Assembly: GCA_916613615.1 (NCBI GenBank)
Contig: OU744730.1
Coordinates: 32,522,815 to 32,586,814, forward strand
Source: Steromphala cineraria
Taxonomy: Eukaryota; Mollusca; Gastropoda; Trochida; Trochidae
Direction of reading: 5' to 3'
DNA length: 64,000 bases
Position numbers and translations under genes: made by a program. The notes below the pieces were generated by a model. It was given only the letters and a program-made list of their open reading frames with translations. It was not told the DNA's origin and ran no database searches. This document shows positions 1 through 10,381 of this stretch, piece by piece (the first letter of the stretch is position 1; each line of letters opens with the position of its first letter).

Positions 1-884
1 CATTTGTTTACAACTAGCTAAGCCTATATAGAAGATCAAAAGATAATCATAAAGTTGGTTTAATTATACTTTTATCCTTTATTTTAATCATGAATTTTGA
101 AATGATTCATGTTATTTCAAGTTAGTAGGGTCCCTTGATAGTTTGGATGTATACTTACGATATGAAACACTCGGATTTCTGTTCGAAACTTTTCGGATCA
201 TTTCTACAGGAACAGAAAAACAACAAACTAAAATTGTAACAAAAAATTGCCCTTGAAAAAAAGAATGATTTCACCACTAAATGACTTCTAGAGGTATTGT
301 TATATAAATCCAAATAATAAATTTCAAATGACAGCCTGCCTCAACCCCCCTTCCTCTCGTTAATGCTACCTTGTAGACATTGTCTGAGTTAAATTTGTAT
401 ACTTTTTATCCCACTGGTATTTAATATATCATCACCCTGTCCGTATGTAATCATTTTGTTTCTGAAGCAAAAGTGAAACACTATTATACCTAGATTATTG
501 AAAGTTGGTATGTTATATGATGTTCGAGATTATCTTGTCCAAGTGATGTATAAGTGTTTCATTTTGTCTGATCATTTTCTTTCTTGATAAAAAAGTCTCT
601 TAACATCTCACCCTGATTTCCAGAAATAGGAACCGTTCCTAGCGGACTACCGTGATGTTGCAAAGCATCTAGTCCAAGTGATGTAGAAAGTGTTTATTTT
701 TGTCTGATCATTTTCTTTCCTAACAGAAAGGTCTCTTAACATCTCATCTTGATTTCGAGAAATTGGAACCGTTTCTAGCAGACTGCCGTGATGTTGCTAA
801 GCATTTAGTCCAAGTGATGTAGAAAGTGTTTAATTTTCTCTGATTGTTTTGTCAAATCTTCTAACATCTGATCTTGATTTCCAG
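1..884 (+). other. Intron (3' part) upstream of the first visible exon
   Basis: AT-rich non-coding sequence ending in a 3' splice site (ATTTCCAG at 877-884). Bases 1-519 show no gene or clear repeat. Bases 520-884 are an array of decayed copies of the following exon's 5' edge, annotated separately. The host gene's start codon and earlier exons lie before this window. Confidence 0.6.
520..884 (+). repeat. Tandem decayed copies of an exon edge (acceptor plus exon start)
   Basis: Three imperfect upstream copies of the acceptor and first part of the exon at 885. The shared GTCCAAGTGATG-type landmark occurs at 537, 672, 808 and, in the real exon, 933, giving spacings of 135, 136 and 125 bp. Copy at 624 keeps CAG but reads Lys-stop at its second codon. 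Copy at 760 has lost the acceptor (TCGAG for CCAG) but reads on in frame for about 20 residues before a TAG. Both copies stop where the real exon has a CAG codon. They are probably pseudo-exons. Use as alternative exons cannot be excluded. Confidence 0.75.
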
Positions 885-1135
885 AAATTGGAACCGTTTC
901 TAGCGGATTGCCGGGAGGTAGCCAAGTATCTAGTCCAGGTGATGCAGGATCTGTCCAGTCTGAAGAAACTGCCGCGCACAACTCAGGAAACTAGTCAGCT
1001 TATTGAACAACACGAACAACTCGTCAAGACGGCATTCGATGATCCGCGTCTTGTCGTACTACAACAGGACGGAGAAATGACCATGAGTTCGCTCAGGCGG
1101 AACGAGTCCTTGTCTTCACACTCTGATGATTACAG
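885..1135 (+). CDS. Host gene exon 1 of window: spectrin-like segment of a probable RhoGEF
   Basis: Coding exon of 251 nt, entered in phase 0 after ATTTCCAG and left in phase 2 at TACAG|GTACA. It encodes about 83 residues starting KLEPFLADCREVAKYL. They are predicted to be largely helical and charged, contain a DDPRLVVLQQDGEMTMSSLR stretch, and end in a Ser-rich run (SLSSHSDDY). A 'DPRL..LQ.(E/D)G..L...LR' pattern following helices is what I recall from the segment after the CRAL-TRIO-like domain in spectrin-containing Dbl-family exchange factors (PLEKHG4, ARHGEF40, MCF2L). That assignment is from memory. The exon is internal, since no initiator fits and the ORF opens across the acceptor. Its 5' edge is tandemly duplicated just upstream. 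Alternative identity: SESTD1-like spectrin protein. Confidence 0.8.
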
Positions 1136-1299
1136 GTACATTAATCTCAAAACTACAAATGTAGAAATGGCAATTTTCAAAAGGTTTTTTCATTATTATA
1201 TTAATCAAATAAAGCATTAAAAAGATTTGTTAGAGAGCATTAGAGAGTTGTTGACTACCTCAAATATGAATTGCTACAAAGCTAAAATATTTGAATGGC

Positions 1300-1545
1300 A
1301 TGTTGTGTACAAAGCATTCATAAAAGAATGTCTTATGGTCATGAGTTACATATTATTGCTAAGTATTACTTGCTCAAAAGTAGTAAAATTCAATCAGCAT
1401 GTCCATCTACACAAAATGTTCAAAGCGTTCATAAAAGAATGTCTTGTGGGAATCAAGAGCAGTTTGAGCCTCTCATATAAATTGCTACTAGACAGTCACA
1501 GGTTCAGGTCTAGCTAACTGTTTGAAGCATTCATAAAATCACGTC
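1300..1545. repeat. Tandem repeat, about 105-bp unit, three copies
   Basis: The landmark TTCATAAAA recurs at about 1318, 1429 and 1531, with similar flanking text around the first two (AAAGCATTCATAAAAGAATG and AAAGCGTTCATAAAAGAATG). The third copy is more decayed. Confidence 0.6.
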
Positions 1546-1890
1546 ATCAACAGGGATGTCATAGCAGTCAAAATATTATACTAGAAGTAGCTTAATTCAT
1601 TTAAATACTGATTTTACTGTTAAATTTTATTTCATTTCCAAATGCTACATTTGATAAAGTGACATAATTTGATACTGAACTTACTTTCCAAAGTGTGACA
1701 CATGAATTTTGTAAAGCTCATGGAAGCCTTTTGAAGATACAACACTTAATTGACAAAGGAAATAACCATTGTCATTTCATGATGCACAGAATACTTTCGA
1801 AACGGTTTACGATTTTTCTATCATTTCACATCAAGTTCATAAAAACAGCAAAAAAAATTGTACCTACTTCTTGTTGTGAAAATTGTTCTA

Positions 1891-1984
1891 AAGAAGAACA
1901 AGTTATTATGGATAGTCAACTTCTTTATGCCATGAAATTTCATGCAATAAAGAAGTTGACTATCCATAATAACTTGTTCTTCTT
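1891..1984. repeat. Foldback element with perfect 38-bp arms
   Basis: Arms at 1891-1928 and 1947-1984 are exact reverse complements. The 18-nt loop (GCCATGAAATTTCATGCA) is itself nearly palindromic. The arm core, ATGGATAGTCAACTTCTTTA, recurs in the foldbacks near 50.5, 52.7, 54.8 and 60.6-61.2 kb, so this is one member of a short dispersed family. Perfect arms suggest recent insertion or ongoing arm correction. Confidence 0.85.
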
Positions 1985-2233
1985 CATCAACCAGCTTCTA
2001 AATGCCTCTCAAAGAAGAAAATTGTGCTGTTTGGAGTATATTCTTACTGTGAGGAATAACAATATTGTCATTTTTTCTTCCGGAACTCACATATCAAGGA
2101 GGATTTTACCATAAATGTCTCTGTTGTTATCATAATGAAGAAGATGTCCAGAAAATTATACTGTTCTTATATCAACAACTTCTTTATGCCCTTCTTTGAG
2201 TTCTTAAATTAACATGAGATTTTATTTCTCTAG

Positions 2234-2372
2234 ATGTGCAATGGAAACAATCAACACGTTGTTCCGGCAGTTACAAGATACAATGATCAAGCTAGTCAAA
2301 ATGGCCGAAACTCGACTCAACAAATTGGAACAATGTCAACAGCTCCGAGAGTTTGAAGAAGAGTGCACAAAG
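2234..2372 (+). CDS. Host gene exon 2 of window: spectrin-like helix
   Basis: Coding exon of 139 nt. The acceptor is TTTCTCTAG and the donor is CACAAAG|GTAGGA. The phase-2 junction with the previous exon gives an Arg codon (AG+A), and the exon ends in phase 0. It encodes about 46 residues beginning CAMETINTLFRQLQDTMIKL and ending LREFEEECTK. The pattern is amphipathic helix, then R/K-rich turn, then 'L..L..L..FE.E' helix, as in spectrin-like repeats of Dbl-family exchange factors. The last residues run naturally into exon 3 (LISWTSNEG), matching the 'FE.E...vi.Wi..G' boundary seen between helices of such repeats. No start or stop signal is expected here. Confidence 0.8.
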
Positions 2373-3032
2373 GTAGGAAAAGGATTCATATCTCATGTAT
2401 ATGTAAGATAATACACTTTTCAAGAACTTTGAACTTTTTTCCTTTTTTTGATAAATTGATAAATGATAATGGTAAGTGAAGTCATTTATTTGAGTCTTCA
2501 CTAGTGACATGTCTTGTGGATTAGGAAACACCCACCCTGTCTCACTCTCAATCTCATTAAAATCTGACAAAGTATCAGCATTTCTACTGTACTAGTTTCT
2601 AGTGACAGCTGCACTCAGCCAATCAGAGAGGAGATTAGGAAAACATCAGTAGCATTTTATATTTTAGCGGCCCGTGTTTGAACTCATTTTGGGGGAAATG
2701 TTGCAGGGTCCACTGACACGACCCCTATTACTCAGATCAGAAAGTCATGAACGTATGAGTGATAAATGTGGTCTGGTTTCAATGAGATTTCCTTAGCTAT
2801 GACACTCTTCTGTGAATATTGGCTCTATATTTCATGCATTTGCTAGAGTTGTGATGATATTTTGAAACATTGAAAATCTGATACCTAATCTGGTGATATA
2901 CTTATTGTGATACAATGTTCATATCATAATACATTGTTGACTTGCTTCTTTAACCTTTAAATCAAGATGTTTATCAAAGGCATTTGATTTTCAATAATTT
3001 GAAAAAGTGAATTATGGTCTGTCTCGTGTTGT

Positions 3033-3290
3033 TTTTATGCCCCCGAATCGGAGATTCCGGGGGTATATTGTTTTTCACCTGTCCGTCTGTCTGTCCGTTT
3101 GTCCACAAAAACTTTAACCTTGGTCATAACTTTTGATTGGTCAGAGCTAGGTCTTTGAAACTTGACATATGGATCCCTTGTGATGAGACCTTTCAGATGA
3201 CACCATGACATTTGACCTTGTGACCTTGACCTTGACACAGCGAGCAGGATGCATCCGGGGGCATCCGTGTTTCACAAACACATCTTGTTA
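3033..3290. repeat. Dispersed repeat of molluscan type
   Basis: Starts with a hairpin made of GCCCCCGAATC and GATTCCGGGGG. It continues with CTGTCCGTCTGTCTGTCCG, an ACTTTAACCTTGGTCATAAC segment and a TGACCTTGTGACCTTGACC run, and ends with GGGGGCATCCGTGTTTCACA and CATCTTGTT. I recall closely similar text scattered through bivalve genomes. It has no ORF of its own. The minus-strand frame at 3035-3238 is a by-product. Confidence 0.7.
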
Positions 3291-3384
3291 ATATTGTGAT
3301 ATGTATTTTATCATGACATGTCTGCATTGTCACAAATCTAACCATGTGTGTCGGCAAACTGTTTAGTAACCAGCCTTTCTATAG

Positions 3385-3765
3385 TTAAAGGGACCATTCA
3401 GACGGGGGTTTTTTTTCAAACGAAATTCAGGAGGACTTTACAATTATATATAATTTTTAAATAATAATTTCACGTTAATTTCAAATATGTTTGTGAGGTT
3501 TGCATTTCAGCTGTTCAAGATTTAACAATTTGACAAACAATGAAGTGTATTGCTCAAGAAATAAAAACATTGTGAAATGAAGCCAATCATCTAAGCCACG
3601 ATAGTGGAATGCATTACTACGACAAAATGCTGAGATAACTGATAATTTTTATTAGGAATTATTTGTAAATATGCTCCTCTTCTATCAATCAAGTAGTTAT
3701 TTCTTAATTTTGTAAATGAATTAGCATAATACAGCACATTTGTTTTCTCGCAATGCCTTTTATCA
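3385..3765 (+). mobile_element. Non-autonomous element beginning TTAAAGGGACCATTC, copy 1
   Basis: A stretch of about 380 bp beginning TTAAAGGGACCATTC and ending around CTCGCAATGCC. A diverged copy lies in the opposite orientation at about 30734-31068, sharing the CAGGAGGACTTT, GAGGTTTGCATTTCAG and ATATGCTCCTCTTCTATC landmarks. The TTAAAGGG end resembles the TTAA-flanked MITEs at 15.2, 33.4 and 43.8 kb. The far end lacks an obvious inverted terminus. Confidence 0.65.
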
Positions 3766-4499
3766 GCCATCAGTGAATCCTCTGCAATGCATAACCTGTT
3801 CCAGGGTCAATGACCGGCTATTCTAAGCCTTGCATATGTTTCCACTCTGGAAGAATCTGTGACAGATCTTGAATTTCTTTTTAAGATTTAAAAACAAAGA
3901 AGTGAAAGTTTTTCAGGAGAAAGAGAAAAGGTGTAAATTAGATCCAATGTCAGCACTCTTCAAAAACATTTTTGTATCCAAGACCCACTTCCTGTTATCT
4001 ACAAGAATGCAGTAGACATAAAAAATGCAAATTTTTTCCACATATTTCCTCTCCGACTTTCTTATCCATTACATAAGAACCCCCTGTATTGTTAGCAGGA
4101 TATTTATGTAGGGTTTTAAAGTCTAGAAATAGAAAGAAGTTAGGATTTTGTGAATTAAACTTTCACACCTCAAGCCTCCAAATTAAAGTCTCACCACTTT
4201 AAGGTTTGCGATTATCTGATGTTTGTTTAAACTCGTAACATGCTTATGTGTCTATTCCTGCTCTTCCTATGTGAGTTTTTTTGTGTTTTGGTTTTGTGTT
4301 CTATCTCATTATGTTATTTGAATTCTTACATTAAAAATTGGTAAACTGGTTGTATGAAATGAATATATTATTTTCAGAAAAATTATTTGATTTTTAATTT
4401 TGTTCCGATATCTTCTAATGGTTCATAAGGTGTCAATTTCAAATGTATTGTAGTATTCATTTGAAGTTTTGTCTGATTTCATTATGTAAATTTCATAAG

Positions 4500-4601
4500 A
4501 AATGTTTCCTTTTTTCAACAAAACCATATATTACTGTTAAAGTAGAGTTTGAATTTGAATTGCCTAACTCTTTTAATGAAGAACTACCCGTAGATGACAA
4601 G
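4500..4601 (+). other. Possible cassette exon (weak)
   Basis: A 102-nt open segment between an AAG at 4497-4499 and a good donor, GACAAG|GTAAAA, at 4601/4602. It would enter and leave in phase 0, as intron 2 requires. It reads 34 residues ending FELPNSFNEELPVDDK, which is acidic and exon-like. Against it: the acceptor has a poor polypyrimidine tract, and an insertion between exons 2 and 3 would interrupt a spectrin-like repeat. Confidence 0.2.
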
Positions 4602-4762
4602 GTAAAAAAAAAAGTTAATCTAAATTAAATTGTTTATTTCTTTGTTTCCAATTAAGCTTTTGAAAGATAATTTTTGAAGATATTTTCCCATCATATTATA
4701 ACTTATTCTGGTAATTTGAAATTTTTTTGAAAAAGAACGAACTGGAGTGTCAAATTAAAATG

Positions 4763-4876
4763 AATAAAATTAATTTGAATATTATCATGGAATATAATGT
4801 ATTGTGCAGGAAATGCACAATAAAATTAATTTGAATGTTATCATGGAATATAATGTATTGTGCAGGAAATGCACAC
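4763..4876. repeat. Two-copy tandem duplication, 57-bp unit
   Basis: Two nearly identical units containing ATAAAATTAATTTGAAT and TATTGTGCAGGAAATGCACA, in direct succession. The few differences suggest a recent slippage or unequal-exchange event. Confidence 0.85.
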
Positions 4877-5777
4877 ACATATGCATAAGGTGGAGTTTGG
4901 AAGATTTCATACATTACATTACTGCACCAATTACATCCACCCTAAATCGTCAGATCAGCAAAATCTTCCTATACCAATCATTCTTGCCAGATTTTTCTCG
5001 GACTAGCTAATGTACGAGCAGTTTACATGCAACTTGAAGATAATTTGCTGATTTTATTGACGGTTTCGGATAATCGCCGCCAGTGATGTATTGTAGTTTA
5101 TCATGATTCGTTATAAATGCTGTTGGTTTTGTATGACCTGGAAATGGAACAGATTTCTTTTCGGAAATTTGGAATAAATAAATGATTTAGGAGATGATTA
5201 GGAAATTGATATCTTGGAGAGTATGTCATAACTCTGAAGCTTAGATATGAGCTATATTATTGAATTATGATTACCCCTGCCATTTTGTTAGTGATAGCAA
5301 CACAATATGGTTAAATCAATACAATGGTTCTTGAACTGAGATCACTTTTATTAAATGAATTCATATTCGTAACTCAAATGGCTCAGTAAATTCGGTAAAT
5401 TAGCCATCCAAAATCAATGGCTTTTAGCTAATAATAGCATCGATCATCATCATTTTTCCCTGGTATAAAACTTTAAAAAACATTCATTCATTTTCTTTTC
5501 GAGAAATATAGATATTCTTCCATCTACAATTTTAAGTACAGGTTATGTAATTTGAAAAAAAGTTTTTTTTATAGCTTTTACTGTTTTTAAATTTAAGTGT
5601 CACATTTGAAAAACATAAAAATTTATTTTTATTTTAATGACTTAGACATTTTTCTAATAAAATATATTTTCATGTTTATATTTTGCAATAAACCTGAGCT
5701 ATCATAAACTTGAAACACTTTTATCTCCTTTGATAACATAAATTAGATATGTCTTGAAATAACTCCAGCGCCAATCT

Positions 5778-7315
5778 CATACATGGCATCTTTCCGAAAT
5801 GCCCATGGGGGTTTTTGGGGTCTCAAATGGGGGTTTTTCCCTCCCAAAGGGGGTTTTTAGCGCTCGTAGTTTTCATAACAAAATCATATAAAAAATGAAC
5901 CTGTTTTTTACATAATCTAAAAAATAAATTTTGAAAGTGCTCAATTAATTATATATATATTAAAAAAATTTATTACTATTAAGTACTAGTTGTTTAAAAA
6001 GTTTTTTTTATCAATGGATATATTTTGTCCAAAGAAACTTCACAATGTGACATCAAAAATTTAAATATTTTTTAAGATGTCTTGTAATGTTGTAAGTCTA
6101 TCATCTGAAAAAATAAAGCTGATCTAAATATTACTTGAGTGTTTCATTCTGATAGCATAATAAAATTTGATGGAAAATGTAACAGGTATTCTGATAAAAT
6201 TCATGAAGAAGACCCACTTACAAAAAAAATCAACAATGAAATAAATAAATAAAGATCGTTTTTATTAGTCAATCTCAAGATAGACTCATTTCTAATTCTA
6301 TAAATAAATCCTTGTTTGTAACTATTTCCGCAACAGTGAGATAAAAATATTTACCTTATACCACTTGAAAAATAACTAGTCTGTTGACGACTTGCGGTTT
6401 ATCGACATTGCTAGCGAGTTTCACGCACTTAAATTTTTACGAATTTGTAAATAATTTTATCAAAACTGGATAATATAATCATAGAATGTATCTGTATCTG
6501 TAGTTTCTCAACTTGCTCCCCAAAAGCGTAAGTTTAAATCGTTTTTCAAAAGGATGCATGCAAACAGGACCACGAACTGCCGAAGTCAAATGGCAATGTT
6601 CAACATAACATGCGGTTGTAACATTTTCATGACAACATATTACCGATAAAATATTGAATGTCTGAATAAAACAAGTTTTTGGTTGAAAGTTTTTTTATAT
6701 TTTATTTCATAACAAACATGCCATGAATTCATTTATTTATTTACATATTACTTGAAGAGAAACACACATAATTGTTATACTCAGCTCGAAAATATATTTA
6801 TAATTTCTATATGTCGTCAAGAAAATACGATTGTAATTTCAAACGGTGTTTCCTTTTCATAATTGCTGTCAGATAAAGTTGACAAATTCATCGCATATTC
6901 TTCGATTTATTGCGATATTATTGAATATTTTGAATTATGGTAGCCAGTTTTTGGTTCTATTTGAGTCTACCGTGTTTGAATATTTGTATTTCGTTATGCA
7001 TGTAAATTTATTTTATCAAGATTTACCTACTTAAGTGGAGTGAAAACGAAGCCGTAACTAATTTCTGAAACACCGGTTTGGGGAAAATAACATGCTTTCG
7101 AGATTGTATCTTTGACGACCATGTGTTAAAACTTAGAAAGAATTATTTAGGAAATTTTGTAACATTTAACAATTATAATGGGTAACACACTTTCTCGAAC
7201 AGGTATTTATGGTAGTTTTCTGAAAATCGGGGTTTTTCAATACCCGATCGGGGACGCGGGTGAAGCCACCTGAAATCGGGTAAACCCGCCGAAATCGGGT
7301 AAGATGCCATGTATG
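5778..7315. mobile_element. Non-autonomous DNA element, about 1.5 kb, inverted ends
   Basis: Outer ends are CATACATGGCATC (5778-5790) and GATGCCATGTATG (7303-7315), exact inverted repeats. Just inside lie GGGGG-rich text on the left (CCGAAATGCCCATGGGGG) and CCGATCGGGGACGCGGGTG / CCCGCCGAAATCGGGT on the right. The interior shares diverged blocks with the element at 19067-20289: TTTCATGACAACAT with a following GATA(A/C)AATATT, GTCGTCA(A/C)GAAA, ATTACGATTG, GCTTTC.CGAG with GTATCTTTGA, and G.GTGAAGCCAC. No transposase is visible. The short frames in it lack recognisable motifs. Confidence 0.7.
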
Positions 7316-7559
7316 CAATCTGTTTACAGGGACATAATTCTTACTTGAAATTAGAATATCTAATCTACTTATCACTCCTAAAAGCATAAATTACCATGTA
7401 AGTGCATGCAGCTAATCAATTTAATGCATGCAATTAGCATAAACATTAAAATCTCATTAATCTAACTCAAATGAACAATCATCATCAAGGGACATCACTC
7501 CGCTGACTAAAGTCCATGAATAGAATTGATTAATTAATCATCTTTCGAAACTTTGATTG

Positions 7560-8040
7560 TCTCTCTCTCCAAACTAATTGGATCAAACAATTATCAAGAG
7601 AGATAACTGTTGTTTCTTAAGTGATTGATTGATATTAATTTATAACTATATCCAAGCCAAACGTCTCCTGAAATGCATATTTTCAAGGGAAGATAACTCT
7701 AGATTTAAAAAATATGGATGCATGAAAAGTATTATTATGCAATTTTGGCCCAACAAATTGTATAAGAGTTAGTTCAAATGAAAAATTATAAAGAAAGATA
7801 ACTATATTTCAAAAGGGGATGAAAGATATTTATAAGTACAAAGGATGTCCATATTTAGAATATTGTTCGCTATATTTTATCATTGAACAATAACCTATAG
7901 ATATCAATAAAAAAAACTACTTGTACATCTATGCATATTTGATATTAGAATTTGATTATTGTTTGCAAGTTCAGAATTTCATTTTTGAAAATTGAATGAT
8001 GACAAAGGGAGATAACTCAACAATACTCCTCTTACAGTCT
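7560..8040. repeat. Degenerate tandem repeat carrying AGATAACT motifs
   Basis: The motif AGATAACT(A/G/C) recurs at about 7601, 7691, 7796 and 8010, often preceded by AAGGGA or AAGAG, at spacings of about 90-107 bp or a multiple. GGGAGATAACTC-type text is common in molluscan intergenic DNA as I recall it. Most units are heavily decayed. Confidence 0.5.
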
Positions 8041-8113
8041 TGCATGAATAATATTAGTATGCAATTATCATCCTATCTTTAAGATGAACTCTCTAAATTG
8101 GTAGTGATTATTG

Positions 8114-8300
8114 ATAATTATTGCGAAAAACCTTACCTCTAAACCAACATTGACTTATTTCTCTCTCTCGGAGAGATCGTACAGAGTGTGAAAAATAAAA
8201 AATTTTTAGTGGTCCCCGTGTTGTTTCTTCCTGAATTATCTCCCTTTGTGTTAACTCCCTTGAATTCTCAAATCCAACTGACATTCTTTTCTCTGTACGC
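8114..8300 (+). repeat. DIRS left inverted terminal repeat
   Basis: Sequence from about 8157 to 8300 (ACTTATTTCTCTCTCTCGG, GTACAGAGTGTG, GTGGTCCCCGTGTTG, CCAACTGACATTC) is the reverse complement of 14218-14355. The outermost part, 8114-8157, is complementary instead to 14077-14120 in the internal complementary region. Both ends share the block TTACCTCTAAACCAAC or its complement. Confidence 0.88.
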
Positions 8301-8334
8301 CGAGAGTACGGTCGTGCTTAGTGTGAATTCTATC

Positions 8335-8445
8335 TTCACTCAATTGGATTACTTCTTGGAGTTCGTTTTTCCTTGGATTACTGTGATTCACTTTGGATTA
8401 CTGTGATTCCTTTGGATTATTCTGATTCGTTTTGGATTATAAACT
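8335..8445. repeat. Short tandem repeat in the element's 5' leader
   Basis: Four to five imperfect copies of a unit of about 20 bp, TTGGATTACTGTGATTC, just upstream of the first ORF. It lies in the likely leader of the DIRS transcript. Its function is unknown. Confidence 0.7.
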
Positions 8446-8500
8446 TCTGGAAGTGACTTGCGTGAAGAATTTTCCTTGTGTGGTGATTCGTTTTTTCATC

Positions 8501-10381
8501 ATGTCTGCCGTTCAGAAAAAATGTGTGGAGTGCCAGAGATATCTTTGTAAAGGTGACCCTCATTCTTTGTGCTATTCGTGTTGTGACAAGACTTCCTGTT
8601 CTTACACCAAACGCTGCCTGATGTGTAATCACCTTTCTCTGGATGACTGGCAAATCATGCATAACAACAGATCAAAACCTAAGACCCCTAAACGTAAAGC
8701 TTCAGTCAAGGCCTCTCCTTCCATCAGCAAGAAGCCTAAGTCCACGCTGACCCCTATCCCTGACCCCAAACCCAAGCCGTCAGAGTTAGAGGAGATCAAA
8801 GCTATGCTGGCCACACTCTCTCAATCTATGGCCGCCATTCAAAAGGACTCACTGGAGCGATTCACGGCCCTGGAAGCCAATCAACCAACGAGCCGCATGC
8901 AGCCTGTCTCCCTGACCCAAGCGTCAGTGGAGCGGGCGGTCGGTTCAGCTCCTCTGCCAAGCCAAGATAGCACGGACCTAGACCCCGTTGCTATTCGAGG
9001 CCGGCAAGAGCCAAGCAGTCCGACTGCTCGTGCCCCACTCCCGAATGCCACGGCGCCCAGCGGCGCACGGGCTTCACTCGGAGTTCAGGGTAGTCAGGGG
9101 GATCCCGTTAAGCGGCCCGTTAGCACGGGTGGCACGGGTCCTACCGCGCCGGTGGTTGGTAACGGCTTCAAGGCTCCTGCACGGACGAACCGTGTCCCGC
9201 AAGCGGACTTTGTTGACATTTCTAATCCTCCGATCATTCCCGTGCTTCATGATGTGACCAATCAGTCTACCTTAGCCCACGCTTTCACGGACACAGACTC
9301 TTTGGACATTACAGTTTTGGATCGTGATGGGCAACTCATCATTTCTCCGGATGACTTTGACTTTTCACTCAATCCCGATTGGTCTTTTCCGGATAAGGTC
9401 CAATATCTTCAGCGGTTGAAGCCATGCACAGCTCCCATTGTTGATGAGAACTCGGCCTCTCCTAGGCCTGAGGAGTTAGGGGACTCGGGTTCGCTTCCTC
9501 CCTCCCGTCCAGCCAAGTTTTCCTTACCCCACTCGTCAGTTATCAAGACAGCGTGTAATGGAATTAACGAAAAACTTTCTAATCATCTTGGTCAAATCAC
9601 GATTCCCAAGTTTAGGCCCAAGGCTGCCTATCAGATTCACAACAGGTTTGTGACTCAGGATCCTTCCGTGCTGGATAGAGACTTTGATAGACTTAACCCT
9701 AGGGGGGCTTCTTCGAATCAAGTGTCTATTTCCAAGTTGGATGTTTCAGAGATCGATCGCAACGTTCGTGCCTCTATGGATATCCTTTCCTACATTAACT
9801 GGTTTTGTGCGGGGATTAGGGAAATGATTCCACCCAAGTTCATCTCTTATGATGGCGTGGCTCCTAACACCTTGCAGACCATGAGGTCTGATGATGTCGC
9901 CATGACGCATGGCTTCTTAGACTCTATCTTCGTGGCCTCTCAGGACTTAGCCTCAACTTCTGCCAACTCTATGGCCAGGATCGTACTGGGAGAAAGGCAA
10001 CAACATATTTCCAAAACTCGGGATCTTCCAGCCGATGTTAAGGATTCCCTTTTGTCTCAACCGATCCAAGCTCCTACCTTGTTCAACGGTTCTTGTGTGC
10101 AAGCAAGTCAATCTCAGGATGCCATGACTTCTAAATCCCTGAACTTGAAACTAACGCAAGCCTTACTGTCTAGAGGTACCTTCCATGGCCAGCGCCGCGG
10201 GAACAATAATCCTAGATCCAACGCTCCGTCTAGACAGTCTGCTCCTTCTCCGTCGCAATCCCGGGGTTACCATCGGGGGCGCAGGGATTTCCATCCACCT
10301 CAGTCCAAGGAGCAATCTAAGCCTGCATTCAAGGAGCAATCAAGGCCCTTTCGTGGAGGCAAAGGGGGTTTCAGACGCTGA
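8501..10381 (+). CDS. DIRS ORF1, gag-like Cys-rich protein
   Basis: A 626-residue ORF. I start it at the ATG at 8501. The frame is open further upstream, but without an ATG. The N-terminus is a cysteine cluster, with Cys at residues 8, 11, 16, 24, 27, 28, 33, 39 and 42 (CVECQRYLC, CYSCCDKTSC, CLMCNH), which looks like a zinc-binding module. A basic stretch follows (KPKTPKRKAS), then a Pro/Ala/Ser-rich middle, a more folded-looking segment around residues 260-540, and an Arg/Gly-rich tail (GYHRGRRDF, RPFRGGKGGFRR) suited to binding RNA. DIRS gag-like proteins are poorly conserved, so the call rests mainly on position and composition. The last 197 nt overlap the RT ORF in another frame. Confidence 0.85.
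   Translation: MSAVQKKCVECQRYLCKGDPHSLCYSCCDKTSCSYTKRCLMCNHLSLDDWQIMHNNRSKPKTPKRKASVKASPSISKKPKSTLTPIPDPKPKPSELEEIKAMLATLSQSMAAIQKDSLERFTALEANQPTSRMQPVSLTQASVERAVGSAPLPSQDSTDLDPVAIRGRQEPSSPTARAPLPNATAPSGARASLGVQGSQGDPVKRPVSTGGTGPTAPVVGNGFKAPARTNRVPQADFVDISNPPIIPVLHDVTNQSTLAHAFTDTDSLDITVLDRDGQLIISPDDFDFSLNPDWSFPDKVQYLQRLKPCTAPIVDENSASPRPEELGDSGSLPPSRPAKFSLPHSSVIKTACNGINEKLSNHLGQITIPKFRPKAAYQIHNRFVTQDPSVLDRDFDRLNPRGASSNQVSISKLDVSEIDRNVRASMDILSYINWFCAGIREMIPPKFISYDGVAPNTLQTMRSDDVAMTHGFLDSIFVASQDLASTSANSMARIVLGERQQHISKTRDLPADVKDSLLSQPIQAPTLFNGSCVQASQSQDAMTSKSLNLKLTQALLSRGTFHGQRRGNNNPRSNAPSRQSAPSPSQSRGYHRGRRDFHPPQSKEQSKPAFKEQSRPFRGGKGGFRR

Larger units (their letters stand above)
1136..2233 (+). 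other. Intron 1 (visible gene)
   Basis: Non-coding, between GTACATT at 1136 and the acceptor TCTCTAG ending at 2233. It contains a three-copy tandem repeat of about 105 bp (landmark TAAAAGAATG-like at 1321, 1432 and 1534) and a perfect 38-bp foldback at 1891-1984. The open frame at 1695-2114 crosses this foldback and has no homology I recognise. Confidence 0.75.

Noticed and set aside
1695..2114. 139-codon open frame in intron 1
   Set aside because: It runs straight through the perfect hairpin at 1891-1984, so its length is an accident of the repeat.
3035..3238. Minus-strand open frame with CTGTC-encoded residues
   Set aside because: It lies wholly within the dispersed molluscan repeat.
7166..7387. 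Minus-strand 73-codon frame with a protein-like look
   Set aside because: It covers the GC-rich inverted end of the DNA element at 5778-7315 and has no family motif.
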